A stretch of DNA of 64,000 nt. Origin: Blastococcus sp. TF02A-26. Lineage in GTDB: Bacteria; Actinomycetota; Actinomycetes; Mycobacteriales; Geodermatophilaceae. The DNA lies in the NCBI RefSeq assembly GCF_003319125.1, contig NZ_QOHG01000006.1, positions 124,001 through 188,000 of the forward strand, read 5' to 3'. Of this stretch, positions 1 to 9,279 are shown piece after piece. Below the pieces are notes generated by a model that worked only from the letters and a program-made list of their open reading frames with translations, did no database searches and was not told where the DNA came from. Position numbers and translations under genes: made by a program. Position 1 is the stretch's first letter. The number at the start of each line of letters is the position of its first letter.

Positions 1-266
1 GCGGCCGCAAGCACGCCGTCCGCCGGCACGACGCCTCCGGGACGGCCACCGCCGAGATCGTCTGCGCGCAGCCCATCGAGCCGCAGGACGGCGACCGGGA
101 GCTGGTCGTCGAGCTGGTCCGCGACGGGCGGGTCTGCCGCGAGCTGTCCCCGCCCGACGCCCTGGCCGAGGCCCGCGAGCACCACGGGCGTGTGCGGGCC
201 ACCATGCCGGCGGAGGCGTTCGCGCTCTCCCGCGGCGACTGCGCCATCGACACCGTGCACGCCTGA
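1..266 (+). CDS. pncB: Nicotinate phosphoribosyltransferase, C-terminal end
   Basis: An open frame enters from the left edge and stops at 264-266, giving about 87 residues. The tail resembles the C-terminal end of actinobacterial nicotinate phosphoribosyltransferase, which makes nicotinate mononucleotide from nicotinate and PRPP in NAD salvage. No catalytic motif lies in the visible part. The call therefore rests on the C-terminal sequence and on the nicotinamidase gene 12 bp downstream, the enzyme that supplies its substrate. The two genes look like an operon. Confidence 0.7.
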   Translation, partial: GRKHAVRRHDASGTATAEIVCAQPIEPQDGDRELVVELVRDGRVCRELSPPDALAEAREHHGRVRATMPAEAFALSRGDCAIDTVHA

Positions 267-278
267 GAGGAACCCGAC

Positions 279-848
279 ATGACCCGCGCCCTGCTCGTCA
301 TCGACGTCCAGAACGACTTCTGCGAGGGCGGCAGCCTCGCCGTGGCCGGCGGCGCCGCGGTGGCCACCGCGATCAGCGAACACGCCCGCAGCGGCGGGTA
401 CGACCACGTGGTCGCCACCCGCGACCACCACGTCGACCCGGGCGGTCACTTCTCGAACTCCCCCGACTTCGTCGACAGCTGGCCGGCGCACTGCGTCGTC
501 GGGACCGGCGGGGTGGAGCTGCACCCGCAGCTGGACCGCGAGCCGATCGAGGCGGTGTTCGACAAGGGCGAGTACGCCGCCGCCTACTCCGGCTTCGAGG
601 CGCGCTCGGAGGGGACGCCGCTGGCCGAGTGGCTGCGCGCGCGGGGGGTGGACGCCGTCGACGTCGTCGGCATCGCCACCGACCACTGCGTGCGCGCCAC
701 CGCCCTGGACGCCGTCGCCGAGGGCTTCTCGACCCGGGTGCTCCTGCCGCTCACCGCGGGTGTCGCCGAGGCGACCGTCGACGCCGCCCTCGACCAGCTG
801 CGCACCGCCGGCGTCGAGCTCGAGGGCACGGTCCACCGCTCTACCTAG
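279..848 (+). CDS. pncA: Nicotinamidase/pyrazinamidase
   Basis: This 189-residue isochorismatase-fold amidase hydrolyses nicotinamide to nicotinate and ammonia in the cytoplasm. The catalytic triad is visible as D9, K96 and C136, and the metal ligands as D49, H51, H57 and H71, matching the spacing of mycobacterial PncA. The ATG follows a GAGAGGAA ribosome site and lies 12 bp after the pncB stop. Product and neighbour form a two-step nicotinamide salvage route. Length and motifs are intact. Confidence 0.93.
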   Translation: MTRALLVIDVQNDFCEGGSLAVAGGAAVATAISEHARSGGYDHVVATRDHHVDPGGHFSNSPDFVDSWPAHCVVGTGGVELHPQLDREPIEAVFDKGEYAAAYSGFEARSEGTPLAEWLRARGVDAVDVVGIATDHCVRATALDAVAEGFSTRVLLPLTAGVAEATVDAALDQLRTAGVELEGTVHRST

Positions 849-906
849 AGCCGCTCCTGCGAGCAGTCGTGCCCGAGGGGGACCCGGAGGGTTCCGCGAA
901 GGGTGC

Positions 907-957
907 GACGACACGGCTCAGCGCAGCAGGGGAACGGCACGTGGCCGCGGTGTCGTC
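907..957. terminator. Weak hairpin between convergent pncA and serB
   Basis: GACGACAC (907-914) pairs with GTGTCGTC (950-957) across a long loop, in the gap between two convergent genes. No U tract follows, so its function as a terminator is only a suggestion. Confidence 0.3.
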
Positions 958-971
958 CGGAGGACGACAGA

Positions 972-2261
972 TCACAGGGCGTCGAGGACCTCGTCGCGGG
1001 TGAAGCCGAGCACCTGCAGGACCGCGTCGAGGTAGGGCTGGTTCAGCGCGGTGTGCGCCTGCTCCCGCACGACCGGCTTGGCGTTGAACGCGATGCCCAG
1101 GCCGGCGGCGTTGAGCATGTCGAGGTCGTTCGCGCCGTCGCCGACCGCGACCGTCTGCTCCAGCGGGATGCCGTACTGACCGGCGAAGCGGGCCAGCGCC
1201 CGCGCCTTGCCGGCGCGGTCGACGATCTCGCCCACGAGTCCCCCGGTGAGCCGCCCGTCGGCGACCTCGAGGGTGTTCGCGGCGGCGAAGTCCAGGCCGA
1301 GGCTCTCCGCGAGCGGGTCGGTGATCTGGGTGAAACCGCCGCTGACGATGCCGCAGCGGAAACCCAGCCGCTGCAGGGTGCGGATGAGGGTGCGCGCGCC
1401 GGGGGTGAGCACCAGCGCCTCGCGGACCTCGTCGAGCACCTCGACCGGCAGCCCGGCGAGCGCGCCGACCCGGGCGCGGAGGGACTCGGCGAAGTCGAGC
1501 TCGCCGTTCATCGCCGCCGCGGTGATGCGGGCGACCTCGGCGGCGCGCCCGGCCCGGGCGGCCAGTTCGTCGATGACCTCGCCGCGGACCAGGGTCGAGT
1601 CCACGTCGAGCACGATCAGCCGCTTGCTGCGCCGAGCGAGACCCACCCGCTCGACGGCGATGTCGGTGCCGGTCTCGGCGGCGACGGCAGCCAGCACGGT
1701 GCGCAGCTCGGTGGCCTCCGCGCCGGAGACGGTGAGCTCGAAGCTGGTGACCGGGTAGTCCGACAGCCGGCGGATCGCGTCGATGTTGGCGCCGGTCCCG
1801 GCGATGGCCCGGGCGGCACCGGCCACGGCGTCGGGCAGCACCGGCCGGCCCAGCAGGATGACGTGGTGCGGGCGGTCGGCGCCGGCCGCGGCGCCGTCGG
1901 GGCCGGCCGCCTCGACGGCGACCTGCATCCCGGTGTCCTCGGCGACCCGTGCCGCCAGCTCGGCCAGCCGCGCGACCAGCTCCGGTGCCTCACCGGAGTG
2001 GGGGCCGGCGGCGACGACGACGCCCAGCACGAGCTGCCCGTGCACGACGACCTGCTCGACGTCGAGGACCTCGACCGCCGGGACGCCGTTCCCGAGGGCC
2101 GCCAGGGCGGTGAACAGCCGGGCGGTCACGCCGGGACGGTCCGGACCGCTGACGGTCAGGACGGCGCTGGGCCGGGCGAGGGGCTCGGTGACGGGCGTGC
2201 GGGGGGCGGGGTCCAGCGACACGCGGTCATCGTGCCGCACTCCCGCGGAGCGTCCGCCCAC
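972..2261 (-). CDS. serB: Phosphoserine phosphatase, ACT-domain type (SerB)
   Basis: A HAD-superfamily phosphatase for the last step of serine biosynthesis. With the GTG at 2261 it has 429 residues. An ACT-like N-terminal part (about residues 32-205) precedes the HAD domain. The nucleophile motif DVDSTL gives D219 and D221, and a late VGDGANDLDML motif carries the metal-binding aspartates. Internal GTG codons at 2222 and 2192 are also plausible starts; 2222 gives 416 residues, closer to mycobacterial SerB2. The serB-ctaD order is also found in mycobacteria. Confidence 0.9.
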   Translation of the reverse strand: MGGRSAGVRHDDRVSLDPAPRTPVTEPLARPSAVLTVSGPDRPGVTARLFTALAALGNGVPAVEVLDVEQVVVHGQLVLGVVVAAGPHSGEAPELVARLAELAARVAEDTGMQVAVEAAGPDGAAAGADRPHHVILLGRPVLPDAVAGAARAIAGTGANIDAIRRLSDYPVTSFELTVSGAEATELRTVLAAVAAETGTDIAVERVGLARRSKRLIVLDVDSTLVRGEVIDELAARAGRAAEVARITAAAMNGELDFAESLRARVGALAGLPVEVLDEVREALVLTPGARTLIRTLQRLGFRCGIVSGGFTQITDPLAESLGLDFAAANTLEVADGRLTGGLVGEIVDRAGKARALARFAGQYGIPLEQTVAVGDGANDLDMLNAAGLGIAFNAKPVVREQAHTALNQPYLDAVLQVLGFTRDEVLDAL

Positions 2262-2298
2262 CGCCCCTGAGGGCCTCCCGGGGCCGGGACACGACGAC

Positions 2299-2325
2299 GC
2301 CCCGCCGGCCGGGGGCCGACGGGGC
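2299..2325. terminator. Hairpin downstream of ctaD
   Basis: GCCCCGCCGGCC (2299-2310) and GGCCGACGGGGC (2314-2325) form a GC-rich stem with one mismatch and a GGG loop. It lies between the ctaD stop and the serB start, both on the minus strand, so it most likely ends ctaD transcription. Confidence 0.55.
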
Positions 2326-2343
2326 GCCGCAACGTGCTGGAGC

Positions 2344-2400
2344 GGCCCCGTTCAGGGGTCCCACCGCGGGCCTGCCAGCGGTGGGGGGAACGGGTCCTTC
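2344..2400 (+). repeat. Structured dispersed repeat, copy 1
   Basis: One of three ~58-nt copies (others at 36398-36456 and 48848-48906). The outer arms are GGCCCCGTT (2344-2352) and AACGGGTCC (2389-2397). The inner stem is CCCACCGC (2360-2367) with GCGGTGGG (2378-2385), closing a 10-nt loop. This copy has a perfect inner stem. It lies 1 bp beyond the ctaD stop codon. It could be a REP-like element, a terminator-like hairpin or a structured RNA. Confidence 0.7.
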
Positions 2401-2401
2401 C

Positions 2402-4159
2402 TCAGGTGGGGTCGGGGTCGTTCGGCCCCTGACGCCGGCCCGCGGTGGCGCCGATCTCGCTGACCCCGGCGTACGGCTCGTGCCGCTTGCCGACGTGCGC
2501 CTCGCGGTGCAGCCGCTCGATGAGGTGCGGGTAGTGCGCCTCGAAGGCCGGCCGCTCCGAGCGGATGCGCGGGATCGACGTGAAGTTGTGCCGCGGCGGC
2601 GGGGACGAGGTCGCCCACTCCAGCGAGTTGCCGTGGCCCCAGGGGTCGTCGCGCAGCGCCAGCTGACCGTGCTTCCAGGACTTGACCACGTTGTAGACGA
2701 ACGGGATCAGGGAGGCGCCGAGCACGAACGAGAAGATGGTCGAGACCACGTTCAGCGTCGTGAAGCCGTCGATCTCCTGGTAGTTCACGTACCGGCGCGG
2801 CATGCCCTCACCACCCAGCCAGTGCTGGACGAGGAACGTGCCGTGGAAGCCGATGAAGGTCAGCCAGAACTGCAGCTTGCCGAGCCGCTCGTCCATCATC
2901 CGGCCCGACATCTTGGGGAACCAGAAGTAGACCCCGGCGTAGGCGGCGAACACCACGGTGCCGAAGACGACGTAGTGGAAGTGGGCGACGACGAAGTAGC
3001 TGTCGTTGAGGTGGAAGTCCAGCGGCGGGCTGGCCAGCAGCACACCGGTCAGACCACCGAGGAGGAACGTGACCATGAAGCCCAGCGAGAACAGCATCGG
3101 CGTCTCGAAGGTCATCTGGCCGCGCCACATGGTGCCGATCCAGTTGAAGAACTTGATGCCGGTCGGCACGGCGATCAGGTAGGTCATGAAGGCGAAGAAC
3201 GGCAGCAGCACCGCGCCGGTCGCGTACATGTGGTGGGCCCACACGGCCACCGACAGGATCGCGATCAGCAGGGTCGCGCCGACCATGCCCTTGTAGCCGA
3301 ACAGCGGCTTGCGGGCGAAGACCGGGATGATCTCGGTGACGATGCCGAAGAACGGCAGCGCGATGATGTACACCTCGGGGTGCCCGAAGAACCAGAACAG
3401 GTGCTGCCACAGCATCGCCCCGCCGTTCTCGCGGGAGAAGATCAGCGAGCCGAGGTTGCGATCGGCCAGCATGCCCATGATCGCCGCGGTCAGGATCGGG
3501 AACGCGAAGAGGATCAGCAGGCTGGTGACCAGCGTGTTCCAGGTGAAGATCGGCATCCGGAACATCGTCATGCCCGGCGCGCGGAGGCAGATGATCGTGG
3601 CGATGAAGTTGACGCCACCGAGGATCGTGCCCAGACCGCTGACCGCCAGGCCGGAGAACCAGAGCGTGGCGCCGGCGCCCGGCGAGTGCACCGCGTCGGA
3701 CAGCGGCGCGTAGGCGTACCAGCCGAAGTCGGCCGCGCCGCTGGGCGTGAGGAACCCGGAGACCGCGATGGCCGAGCCGATGAAGAACAGCCAGTACGAC
3801 AGCGCGTTGAGCCGCGGGAAGGCGACGTCGGGGGCGCCGATCTGCAGCGGCATGATCAGGTTCGCGAAGGCGAAGAACAGCGGCGTCGCGAACATCAGCA
3901 GCATCACCGTGCCGTGCATGGTGACCAGCTGGTTGTACTGCTCCGGCGAGAGGTACTGCAGGCCCGGCTGCGCCAGCTCGCCGCGCATCAGCATGGCCAT
4001 CAGGCCGCCGATCGCGAAGTAGGCGAACGAGGTGACCAGGTACATCAAGCCGATGGTCTTGTGGTCGGTGGTCCGCAGCAGGTTGGAGAGCCGCGACCCC
4101 TTCTCGACCTCGCGAGCGGGACTGGGCCTGCTCACGATCGGAGCCGGTGCGATCGTCAC
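2402..4159 (-). CDS. ctaD: Cytochrome c oxidase subunit I
   Basis: The 585-residue, roughly 12-helix catalytic subunit of an aa3-type terminal oxidase. It shows the family landmarks in order: an N-terminal [11 protein letters not shown] segment, an early histidine in MHGTVMLL, the HPEVYI proton-channel/CuB region, a histidine pair in WAHHMY, and HFHYVVFG near the last heme ligands. It starts at a GTG. In mycobacteria ctaD sits alone beside serB, apart from ctaC/ctaE, and the same seems true here. A structured repeat lies directly beyond its stop. Confidence 0.97.
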   Translation of the reverse strand: MTIAPAPIVSRPSPAREVEKGSRLSNLLRTTDHKTIGLMYLVTSFAYFAIGGLMAMLMRGELAQPGLQYLSPEQYNQLVTMHGTVMLLMFATPLFFAFANLIMPLQIGAPDVAFPRLNALSYWLFFIGSAIAVSGFLTPSGAADFGWYAYAPLSDAVHSPGAGATLWFSGLAVSGLGTILGGVNFIATIICLRAPGMTMFRMPIFTWNTLVTSLLILFAFPILTAAIMGMLADRNLGSLIFSRENGGAMLWQHLFWFFGHPEVYIIALPFFGIVTEIIPVFARKPLFGYKGMVGATLLIAILSVAVWAHHMYATGAVLLPFFAFMTYLIAVPTGIKFFNWIGTMWRGQMTFETPMLFSLGFMVTFLLGGLTGVLLASPPLDFHLNDSYFVVAHFHYVVFGTVVFAAYAGVYFWFPKMSGRMMDERLGKLQFWLTFIGFHGTFLVQHWLGGEGMPRRYVNYQEIDGFTTLNVVSTIFSFVLGASLIPFVYNVVKSWKHGQLALRDDPWGHGNSLEWATSSPPPRHNFTSIPRIRSERPAFEAHYPHLIERLHREAHVGKRHEPYAGVSEIGATAGRRQGPNDPDPT

Positions 4160-4228
4160 GGCCGCGAGCTTAGACCGTGCTGCGGACGGACCTCGCGCCG
4201 ACGCCGGGTCCCGCGCGTCACGGTGCGG

Positions 4229-5092
4229 TCACACCGCCGGGGTCCAGCTGCTGACCTGCACGGCCACGGTGACGCGTACCGGTTCCGGGAGGTCCGCGAC
4301 CGCCGCGGCGAGGGCGGCGGGCGCCAGGTGCCGGGCGTGCGGGCCCATGCCGACGAGGGTGGTGACGGCCGCGCGGGGCAGCTCGAGCACCTCCCGGTGC
4401 GTCGTCGTCGAGACCGGCGCCAGGTGCGGCTCGAGGCTCGCCGAGAGGCGGGCGTCCTTGTCCGGGTCCACCCGCAGCAGGCCCAGCGGGCCGACCAGCT
4501 CGGCCAGGTGCTCGGGCGCCGGCGTGACGACGACGAGGCGGCCACCGGGCCGCAGCACCCGCGCCGTCTCCGGACCGTTGCGCGGCGCGAACACCCCCAG
4601 GACGCGGTCGACCGCGCCGTCGCGCACCGGCAGCCGGGCCCAGGCGTCGGCGACCACCGCCAGCACCCGCGGCGAGACGCCGGCCGCGCGACGGGCGGCG
4701 TAGCGGGAGGCGTCCAGCACGACGCCGGTCGCGTCGGGCAGCCGCGCCAGCACCGCGGCCAGGTGGTGGCCGGTCCCGCCACCCAGGTCGAGCAGCGTGC
4801 CGGGCGGGGAGCCCCCCTCCAGGACGGCGTCCCCGAGCGCACGGCTGACGCCCGCGAAGGCGCCCGACCCGAGGAAGGCGACCCGGTCGGCGACCATCTG
4901 CGCCGAGTCCCCGGCCGCCGGTGTCCGGCCCGGAGGCAGCAGCGTGACGTGACCCTGCCGGGCGCGGTCGAAGGCGTGGCCCGCCGTGCAGCGCAGGCCC
5001 GCGTCACCGGGCAGGGGCTCCAGGGGCGCGGTGCAGACCGGGCAGGCGAGGAGCGCGACGGCGGCGGCGGGCAACGGCCGCCCGGAGCTCAC
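4229..5092 (-). CDS. SAM-dependent methyltransferase, RlmA (23S rRNA G-N1) type
   Basis: A 287-residue protein starting at a GTG that overlaps the upstream phosphoesterase stop by 4 bp (GTGA). The N-terminus carries CPVCTAPL and, about 20 residues on, C-x3-H, like the zinc knuckle of RlmA/TlrB guanine-N1 rRNA methyltransferases. A Rossmann SAM motif LDLGGGTGHH follows near residues 99-108. The knuckle plus Rossmann arrangement supports rRNA m1G methylation or macrolide-resistance-like function. The precise target base is not readable from the sequence. Confidence 0.75.
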   Translation of the reverse strand: MSSGRPLPAAAVALLACPVCTAPLEPLPGDAGLRCTAGHAFDRARQGHVTLLPPGRTPAAGDSAQMVADRVAFLGSGAFAGVSRALGDAVLEGGSPPGTLLDLGGGTGHHLAAVLARLPDATGVVLDASRYAARRAAGVSPRVLAVVADAWARLPVRDGAVDRVLGVFAPRNGPETARVLRPGGRLVVVTPAPEHLAELVGPLGLLRVDPDKDARLSASLEPHLAPVSTTTHREVLELPRAAVTTLVGMGPHARHLAPAALAAAVADLPEPVRVTVAVQVSSWTPAV

Positions 5093-5592
5093 CGCGGGAC
5101 CGGGTGGAGCACGACGTCGCGCAGCACGCCGCCGTCGGCCACCGCGGTGAGGAAGGTGCCGTGCGGCTGGCGGCGGCGGTCGGTCGGCGAGCCGGGGTTG
5201 AGCAGCCGCAGCCCGCCGGGCGCGGTGGTGTCCCAGGGGATGTGGCTGTGCCCGAACACCAGGACGTCGGTGTCCGGGAACCGGGCGGCGCACCGGGCCT
5301 CGCGCCCCTTGGCGTCGCCGGTCTCGTGGACGACGGCCAGGCGCACGCCCTCGACCTCGGCGCGGGCCACCTCGGGGAGCCGGGTGCGGAGCTCGCCGTG
5401 GTCGTTGTTGCCGTACACCGCCAGCAGCCGGCGCGAGCGGTGCTCGATCCGGTCCAGGAGCGCGACGTCCACCCAGTCCCCCGCGTGCACCACGAGGTCG
5501 GCCGCCTCGATCGCCTGCCACAGGGGACCGGGCAGGTCACGGGACCGCTTGGGCACGTGCGTGTCGGCCGTCAGGACCAGCGAAACGGGCAC
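5089..5592 (-). CDS. Metallophosphoesterase, YfcE/MJ0936 family
   Basis: A 167-residue calcineurin-like phosphoesterase with DTH near residue 11, GDW, GNND, and a C-terminal GHSH, the usual two-metal ligand set. The GTG at 5592 is chosen because it sits just before the first beta strand (SLVLTADTH); longer frames upstream have no homologous look. It is a small cytoplasmic phosphodiesterase of unknown substrate, translationally coupled to the downstream methyltransferase. Confidence 0.85.
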   Translation of the reverse strand: MPVSLVLTADTHVPKRSRDLPGPLWQAIEAADLVVHAGDWVDVALLDRIEHRSRRLLAVYGNNDHGELRTRLPEVARAEVEGVRLAVVHETGDAKGREARCAARFPDTDVLVFGHSHIPWDTTAPGGLRLLNPGSPTDRRRQPHGTFLTAVADGGVLRDVVLHPVPR

Positions 5593-5639
5593 ACCGACGA
5601 TGGTCGCAGGCCGTTCCGGCCGGGGATCGCCCCGTGGGG

Positions 5640-6635
5640 TCAGGGGCGCGGTCCGGCGGCGAGCTCGCGCAGGCGGGCGTTGTAGGCCTCGAGCTCGGCG
5701 TCCTCGGTGCGGTCCGCCGCGCGGTCCAGCCGCCGGGCGCGCCGCTCGTCCGAGCGGATCCACGAGGACAGGACCACGACGAGCACCAGCGCCGTCGGCA
5801 GCTCGCCGAACGACCAGGCGATCCCGCCGGCCACCCCCTGGTCCCGGAGCGGGTCGATCCCCCAGCCGGCGGGCGGCTCGGCGAAGGTGTCGACCACCAG
5901 CGAGGTCGACATCATCACCGCGACGCCGAAGAAGGCGTGGAACGGCACCGGCGCCAGGAGCTCGAGCAGCCGGCCGCCGTGCCCGGCCGAGCGGGGCCAC
6001 GGGTCCTGGGCCATCACCGGCCCGAAGAAGAGCAGCCCGGTGACGACGAAGTGGGCCAGCATGAACTGGTGGCCCGCCGGATCGGCCATCAGGGCGTCGA
6101 AGACCGGCGTGAAGTAGATGCCGTAGAGGCTGGCGATGAACAGCGGGACGGTGAACAGCGGTGAGGCGACGGCCCTGGCGAACCGGCTGTGCAGCCCGTC
6201 GAGCAGCAGCGCCCGCGGCACCCCCGCGAGGCCCTTCCCGCGGGGCAGGGTGCGCAGCGCGAGCGTGACCGGCGCGGCGGCCAGGAGCAGCAGCGGCGTC
6301 AGCATCGACAGCACCATGTGCTGGGTCATGTGCACGCTGAACAGCACCATGCTGTAGCCGTTGAACCAGGTGCCCGTGACGGCGAACAGCGAGACGGTGC
6401 CGGCGATCCAGGCCGCCGTCCGCCACCACGGCCAGGCCACGCCCGTCCGGCGCAGCCGCACGACGGCGACGACGTAGAGGACCAGCCCGAGCAGGCTGAG
6501 CACCGGCAGGACCGACCACGCCTCGAGGTGCGGCAGGAACCAGCGCCCCGGCGACGGCGGTTCGTCGGGCACCCACATGCCCGAGTGGTGCCCGTGGTCC
6601 ACCGATGCCTCCGTTCCTCCGACGTCGGGCTCCAC
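5640..6635 (-). CDS. Cytochrome c oxidase assembly factor, CtaG (caa3) family
   Basis: A 331-residue polytopic protein with about seven or eight hydrophobic helices. Conserved histidines appear in MVLFSVHMTQHMVL and in the later FMLAHFVV segment, the pattern of the caa3_CtaG family linked to copper insertion into heme-copper oxidases. Its closeness to ctaD fits that role, but it is separately transcribed with its own start. The N-terminus (HGHHSGMW) is His-rich and could bind copper. That last point is inference. Confidence 0.8.
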   Translation of the reverse strand: MEPDVGGTEASVDHGHHSGMWVPDEPPSPGRWFLPHLEAWSVLPVLSLLGLVLYVVAVVRLRRTGVAWPWWRTAAWIAGTVSLFAVTGTWFNGYSMVLFSVHMTQHMVLSMLTPLLLLAAAPVTLALRTLPRGKGLAGVPRALLLDGLHSRFARAVASPLFTVPLFIASLYGIYFTPVFDALMADPAGHQFMLAHFVVTGLLFFGPVMAQDPWPRSAGHGGRLLELLAPVPFHAFFGVAVMMSTSLVVDTFAEPPAGWGIDPLRDQGVAGGIAWSFGELPTALVLVVVLSSWIRSDERRARRLDRAADRTEDAELEAYNARLRELAAGPRP

Positions 6636-6666
6636 TGTCCCACTCGGCGGGCGGCGAGGTCCTCCG

Positions 6667-7602
6667 TCAGTCGTGGACGGGCGCCTCGTGGGCGGCGTGC
6701 GTGGCCGCCTCCAGCTGGAAGGTGCAGTGCTCGACGTCGAAGCAGTCGCCCAGGCAGGCGCAGAGGGCGTCGAGCACCCGCCCGCCGTGGCCGCCGTCGA
6801 GGGCCTCGTCGGTCACCACCACGTGGGCCGAGAGCACCGGCAGCCCCGAGGTGATGGTCCAGGCGTGCAGGTCGTGGACGCCGAGGACGCCGTCGACCTC
6901 GAGGATGTGCGCCCGCACCTCGGCGAGGTCGACCCCGCGGGGCGCGGCCTCCAGCAGCACGTCCAGCGCCTCTCGCAGCAGGCTCCACGCGCGGGGCAGG
7001 ACGAAGCAGCCGATGAGCAGCGAGGCGACGGTGTCGGCCTGGCTCCAGCCGGTGACCGCGACGACGGCGCCGGCGACCAGCACGGCGACCGAGCCGAGGG
7101 CGTCGCTCAGCACCTCGAGATAGGCGCCGCGGACGTTGAGCGACTCGCCCCGCCCGCGGTGCAGCACGGCCAGGCCGACGAGGTTCACCACGAGCCCGGC
7201 ACCGGCGGCCAGCAGCATCACGCCGGCGTGCACGTCCGGCGGGTCCCCGATGCGCCGCACGGCCTCGACCACGACGTAGGCACCGACCCCGAGCAGCAGC
7301 AGCCCGTTGGCGACGGCGGCGAGGATCTCCACCCGCTGCCAGCCGAAGGTGCGCCGTCCGCCCGGCGGCCGCTGCGCCAGCGACACCGCCCCGAGCGCGA
7401 GCCCGATGCCGAGGGCGTCGGTGGCCATGTGCCCGGCGTCGGCCAGCAGCGCGAGCGACCCGGAGACGACGGCCCCGACGACCTCGGCGGCCAGGACGGC
7501 GACCGTCAGCACCAGGACGAGGGTCAGCCGGCGCCGCTGGCCGGCCGCGGCCGTGCCGTGGGTGTGCCCGTGGGCGTGGCCGTGACCGTGGTCGTGTCCC
7601 AT
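6667..7602 (-). CDS. Cation diffusion facilitator (CzcD/ZnT-type exporter)
   Basis: A 311-residue CDF transporter starting at ATG 7602, directly before a His-rich MGHDHGHGHAHGHTHG tail. Six hydrophobic segments and the membrane metal site DAGHMATDA (H-x3-D) are visible, followed by a cytoplasmic C-terminal domain with further histidines. The family exports Zn2+ and related divalent cations by proton antiport. It is a likely counterpart to the zinc-uptake island 8 kb away. No Zur-like palindrome was found in front of it. Confidence 0.88.
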   Translation of the reverse strand: MGHDHGHGHAHGHTHGTAAAGQRRRLTLVLVLTVAVLAAEVVGAVVSGSLALLADAGHMATDALGIGLALGAVSLAQRPPGGRRTFGWQRVEILAAVANGLLLLGVGAYVVVEAVRRIGDPPDVHAGVMLLAAGAGLVVNLVGLAVLHRGRGESLNVRGAYLEVLSDALGSVAVLVAGAVVAVTGWSQADTVASLLIGCFVLPRAWSLLREALDVLLEAAPRGVDLAEVRAHILEVDGVLGVHDLHAWTITSGLPVLSAHVVVTDEALDGGHGGRVLDALCACLGDCFDVEHCTFQLEAATHAAHEAPVHD

Positions 7603-7669
7603 CAGCGGCTCCTCCCGCCCGTCTCGTGCACGGCGCGAGTCTCCCCCACCGCCGCGTCCTCCCACGGAC

Positions 7670-7707
7670 GACGCCCCCCGACCGGGCGAGACCGGTCGGG
7701 GGGCGTC
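7670..7707. terminator. Strong terminator after the M23 peptidase gene
   Basis: A perfect 16-bp stem, GACGCCCCCCGACCGG (7670-7685) with CCGGTCGGGGGGCGTC (7692-7707), closes a 6-nt loop. It lies just beyond the minus-strand stop at 7726. Confidence 0.8.
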
Positions 7708-7725
7708 GGGGTCGTGCGGTGCGTC

Positions 7726-8988
7726 CTAGATCTGGACGCCGCGCTCCCGCAGCCACGGGATCGGGTCGACCTTGGTGCCGTTGAGTCCGCCCACGTGCAC
7801 CTCGAAGTGCAGGTGCGGGCCGGTGGACTGGCCACGGTTGCCCAGCAGGGCGATCGTGTCGCCGGCGCGGACCACCTGGCCGGGCGCCACGAGGATCTCC
7901 TCCATGTGCCCGTAGACGGTGACGTCACCGTTCTCGTGCTGGATGTAGATCGCGTTGCCGTAGCCGCTGGCCGGACCGGCCTCCAGCACGACGCCGTCCA
8001 TGGCCGCGTACTCCGGGGTGTACATGGGCGCGGCCAGGTCGATGCCGGCGTGCAGGGTGCCCCAGCGGGCACCGAAGCCACTGGTGAGCCGGGCGCCCTG
8101 GACGGGGAGGACGGCGTCCGGGCGGGCGGCCTCGGCGATCGCCGCCGCGGTCACCTGGTCGGCCTCGTTCTGGACCAGCGCCGCGGTGTACTGCTCGAAG
8201 TCGCGGGTCGCCCGGCTGGAGGCGAGCTCGGCCAGCTGTGCAGCGTCGACGGCCACGGGCGCCGGCGCGGTGCCCTCGATGCCCAGGGCGCGCGCGACGC
8301 TCACCGACTCGGCGACCGGCGGAGCGGTCTCGGCCTGGGCGACGGTCTCGCTCGAGCCGGCCACGGAGACCCCGGTCGCCGCGATCAGGGCGGCGGCGAG
8401 GACGAGGGCGGGACGGCGGCGCACCAGGGCGGCGCGGTGCCGACCGCGACCGGCCACGACGTGCGGCACGGTGCAGCGCTCGGGGCCCGCGTCGACCGCG
8501 ACCTCCTCGGCCGCGACCTCCTCGGGCGCCTCGGCCTGCGCGACGTCGGGGGTCTCCGGGGCCTCGACGGCCCCGGCCATCACGGGGAGGTGGGTGACCT
8601 CCTCCAGGCCGGCGAACGCCGTCGCCTCCGCGAGCCCGGCGAGCTCGACGAGGTCCTCGGCCCCGGCCAGGTGCGGCTCCGGGTGGACCGGTGCCGCCGC
8701 GGGGAGCGCAGCGGTCCCGGGGCGGACCCGGCGGGCCGCCGCGGCGACCGCGCGGGCCCCGACGACGGAGCGCGCGCCGACCTCGACGCCTGCGCGCCGG
8801 GCCGTGCGGGCCGCAGCGGCCGCGCGGGAGGCCACGGTGCGGGCCGTCGGGATGGACGGGGGGACCTCCGCCTGGGCCGCTGCGGAGCGCCCGGGAGGCG
8901 CCTCCCGCGGGCCGTCGAGGGGGGTGCCGGAGCCCGGAGCAGGCACCGCCGCCTCGTCGAGGACGGGGTCGTGGTGGAGCTGGGACAT
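7726..8988 (-). CDS. Exported M23 (LytM-type) peptidoglycan endopeptidase
   Basis: 420 residues from ATG 8988; an in-frame start 24 bp further upstream is also possible. A long Ala/Pro/Glu-rich cytoplasmic segment precedes one membrane helix (RRRPALVLAAALIAATG). Outside lies a helical linker and a C-terminal LytM domain with H-x3-D (HAGID) and HLH zinc-site motifs. It probably cuts stem peptides or cross-links in the wall. A candidate c-di-AMP riboswitch lies in its leader, as is common for actinobacterial wall hydrolases. A strong terminator follows. Confidence 0.87.
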   Translation of the reverse strand: MSQLHHDPVLDEAAVPAPGSGTPLDGPREAPPGRSAAAQAEVPPSIPTARTVASRAAAAARTARRAGVEVGARSVVGARAVAAAARRVRPGTAALPAAAPVHPEPHLAGAEDLVELAGLAEATAFAGLEEVTHLPVMAGAVEAPETPDVAQAEAPEEVAAEEVAVDAGPERCTVPHVVAGRGRHRAALVRRRPALVLAAALIAATGVSVAGSSETVAQAETAPPVAESVSVARALGIEGTAPAPVAVDAAQLAELASSRATRDFEQYTAALVQNEADQVTAAAIAEAARPDAVLPVQGARLTSGFGARWGTLHAGIDLAAPMYTPEYAAMDGVVLEAGPASGYGNAIYIQHENGDVTVYGHMEEILVAPGQVVRAGDTIALLGNRGQSTGPHLHFEVHVGGLNGTKVDPIPWLRERGVQI

Positions 8989-9056
8989 GCACCTGTCTTC
9001 CGCAGGGGACAAGGACGTGTTGCGAGGTGGTCCGGGGAAGGAACGGGAGCCATGTA

Positions 9057-9165
9057 AACACGCCGTGACCGGTTCGTGATCTGCATGACGGGGTAGATGG
9101 GGCCGGTTCTGTGGTGTTCACCACGGAGTTCCCCCGGTGTGATTCGGCAGCGCGTCGATGTCGCG
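9057..9165 (-). promoter_or_regulatory. Candidate ydaO-type (c-di-AMP) riboswitch
   Basis: Read on the minus strand, the leader shows in order CGCTGCCGAATC, then GGGGGAAC, then GGTGAAC, and later CGAACCGGTCACGGCG. These resemble the conserved blocks of the ydaO/yuaA aptamer (CGC..AAUC, GGGGGA, GGGUGAAU, GCUAACC..GUAGGCG). Cell-wall hydrolase genes in actinobacteria often carry this riboswitch. The match is partial and the loops are shorter than usual. Confidence 0.4.
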
Positions 9166-9279
9166 TGACGCTCTGTGACGGACGCGCCGGTTGAACGCTG
9201 AACAAGGGGCGATCAGCCTCACGAGCGGGCAGAAGGCCCTGGTCGGACTCTCCGACGACGACTACGAGGAGCTCTCCGC

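Noticed and set aside
903-2270. Long open frame opposite serB (455 codons)
   Set aside because: It is the antisense shadow of serB, with composition dictated by GC3 bias (Gly/Asp/Arg/Val-rich) and no recognisable domain.
2381-6043. 1220-codon frame on the plus strand across ctaD and neighbours
   Set aside because: It is antisense to four well-supported genes, and its His/Asp/Arg/Glu-rich low complexity is an artefact of high-GC third positions.
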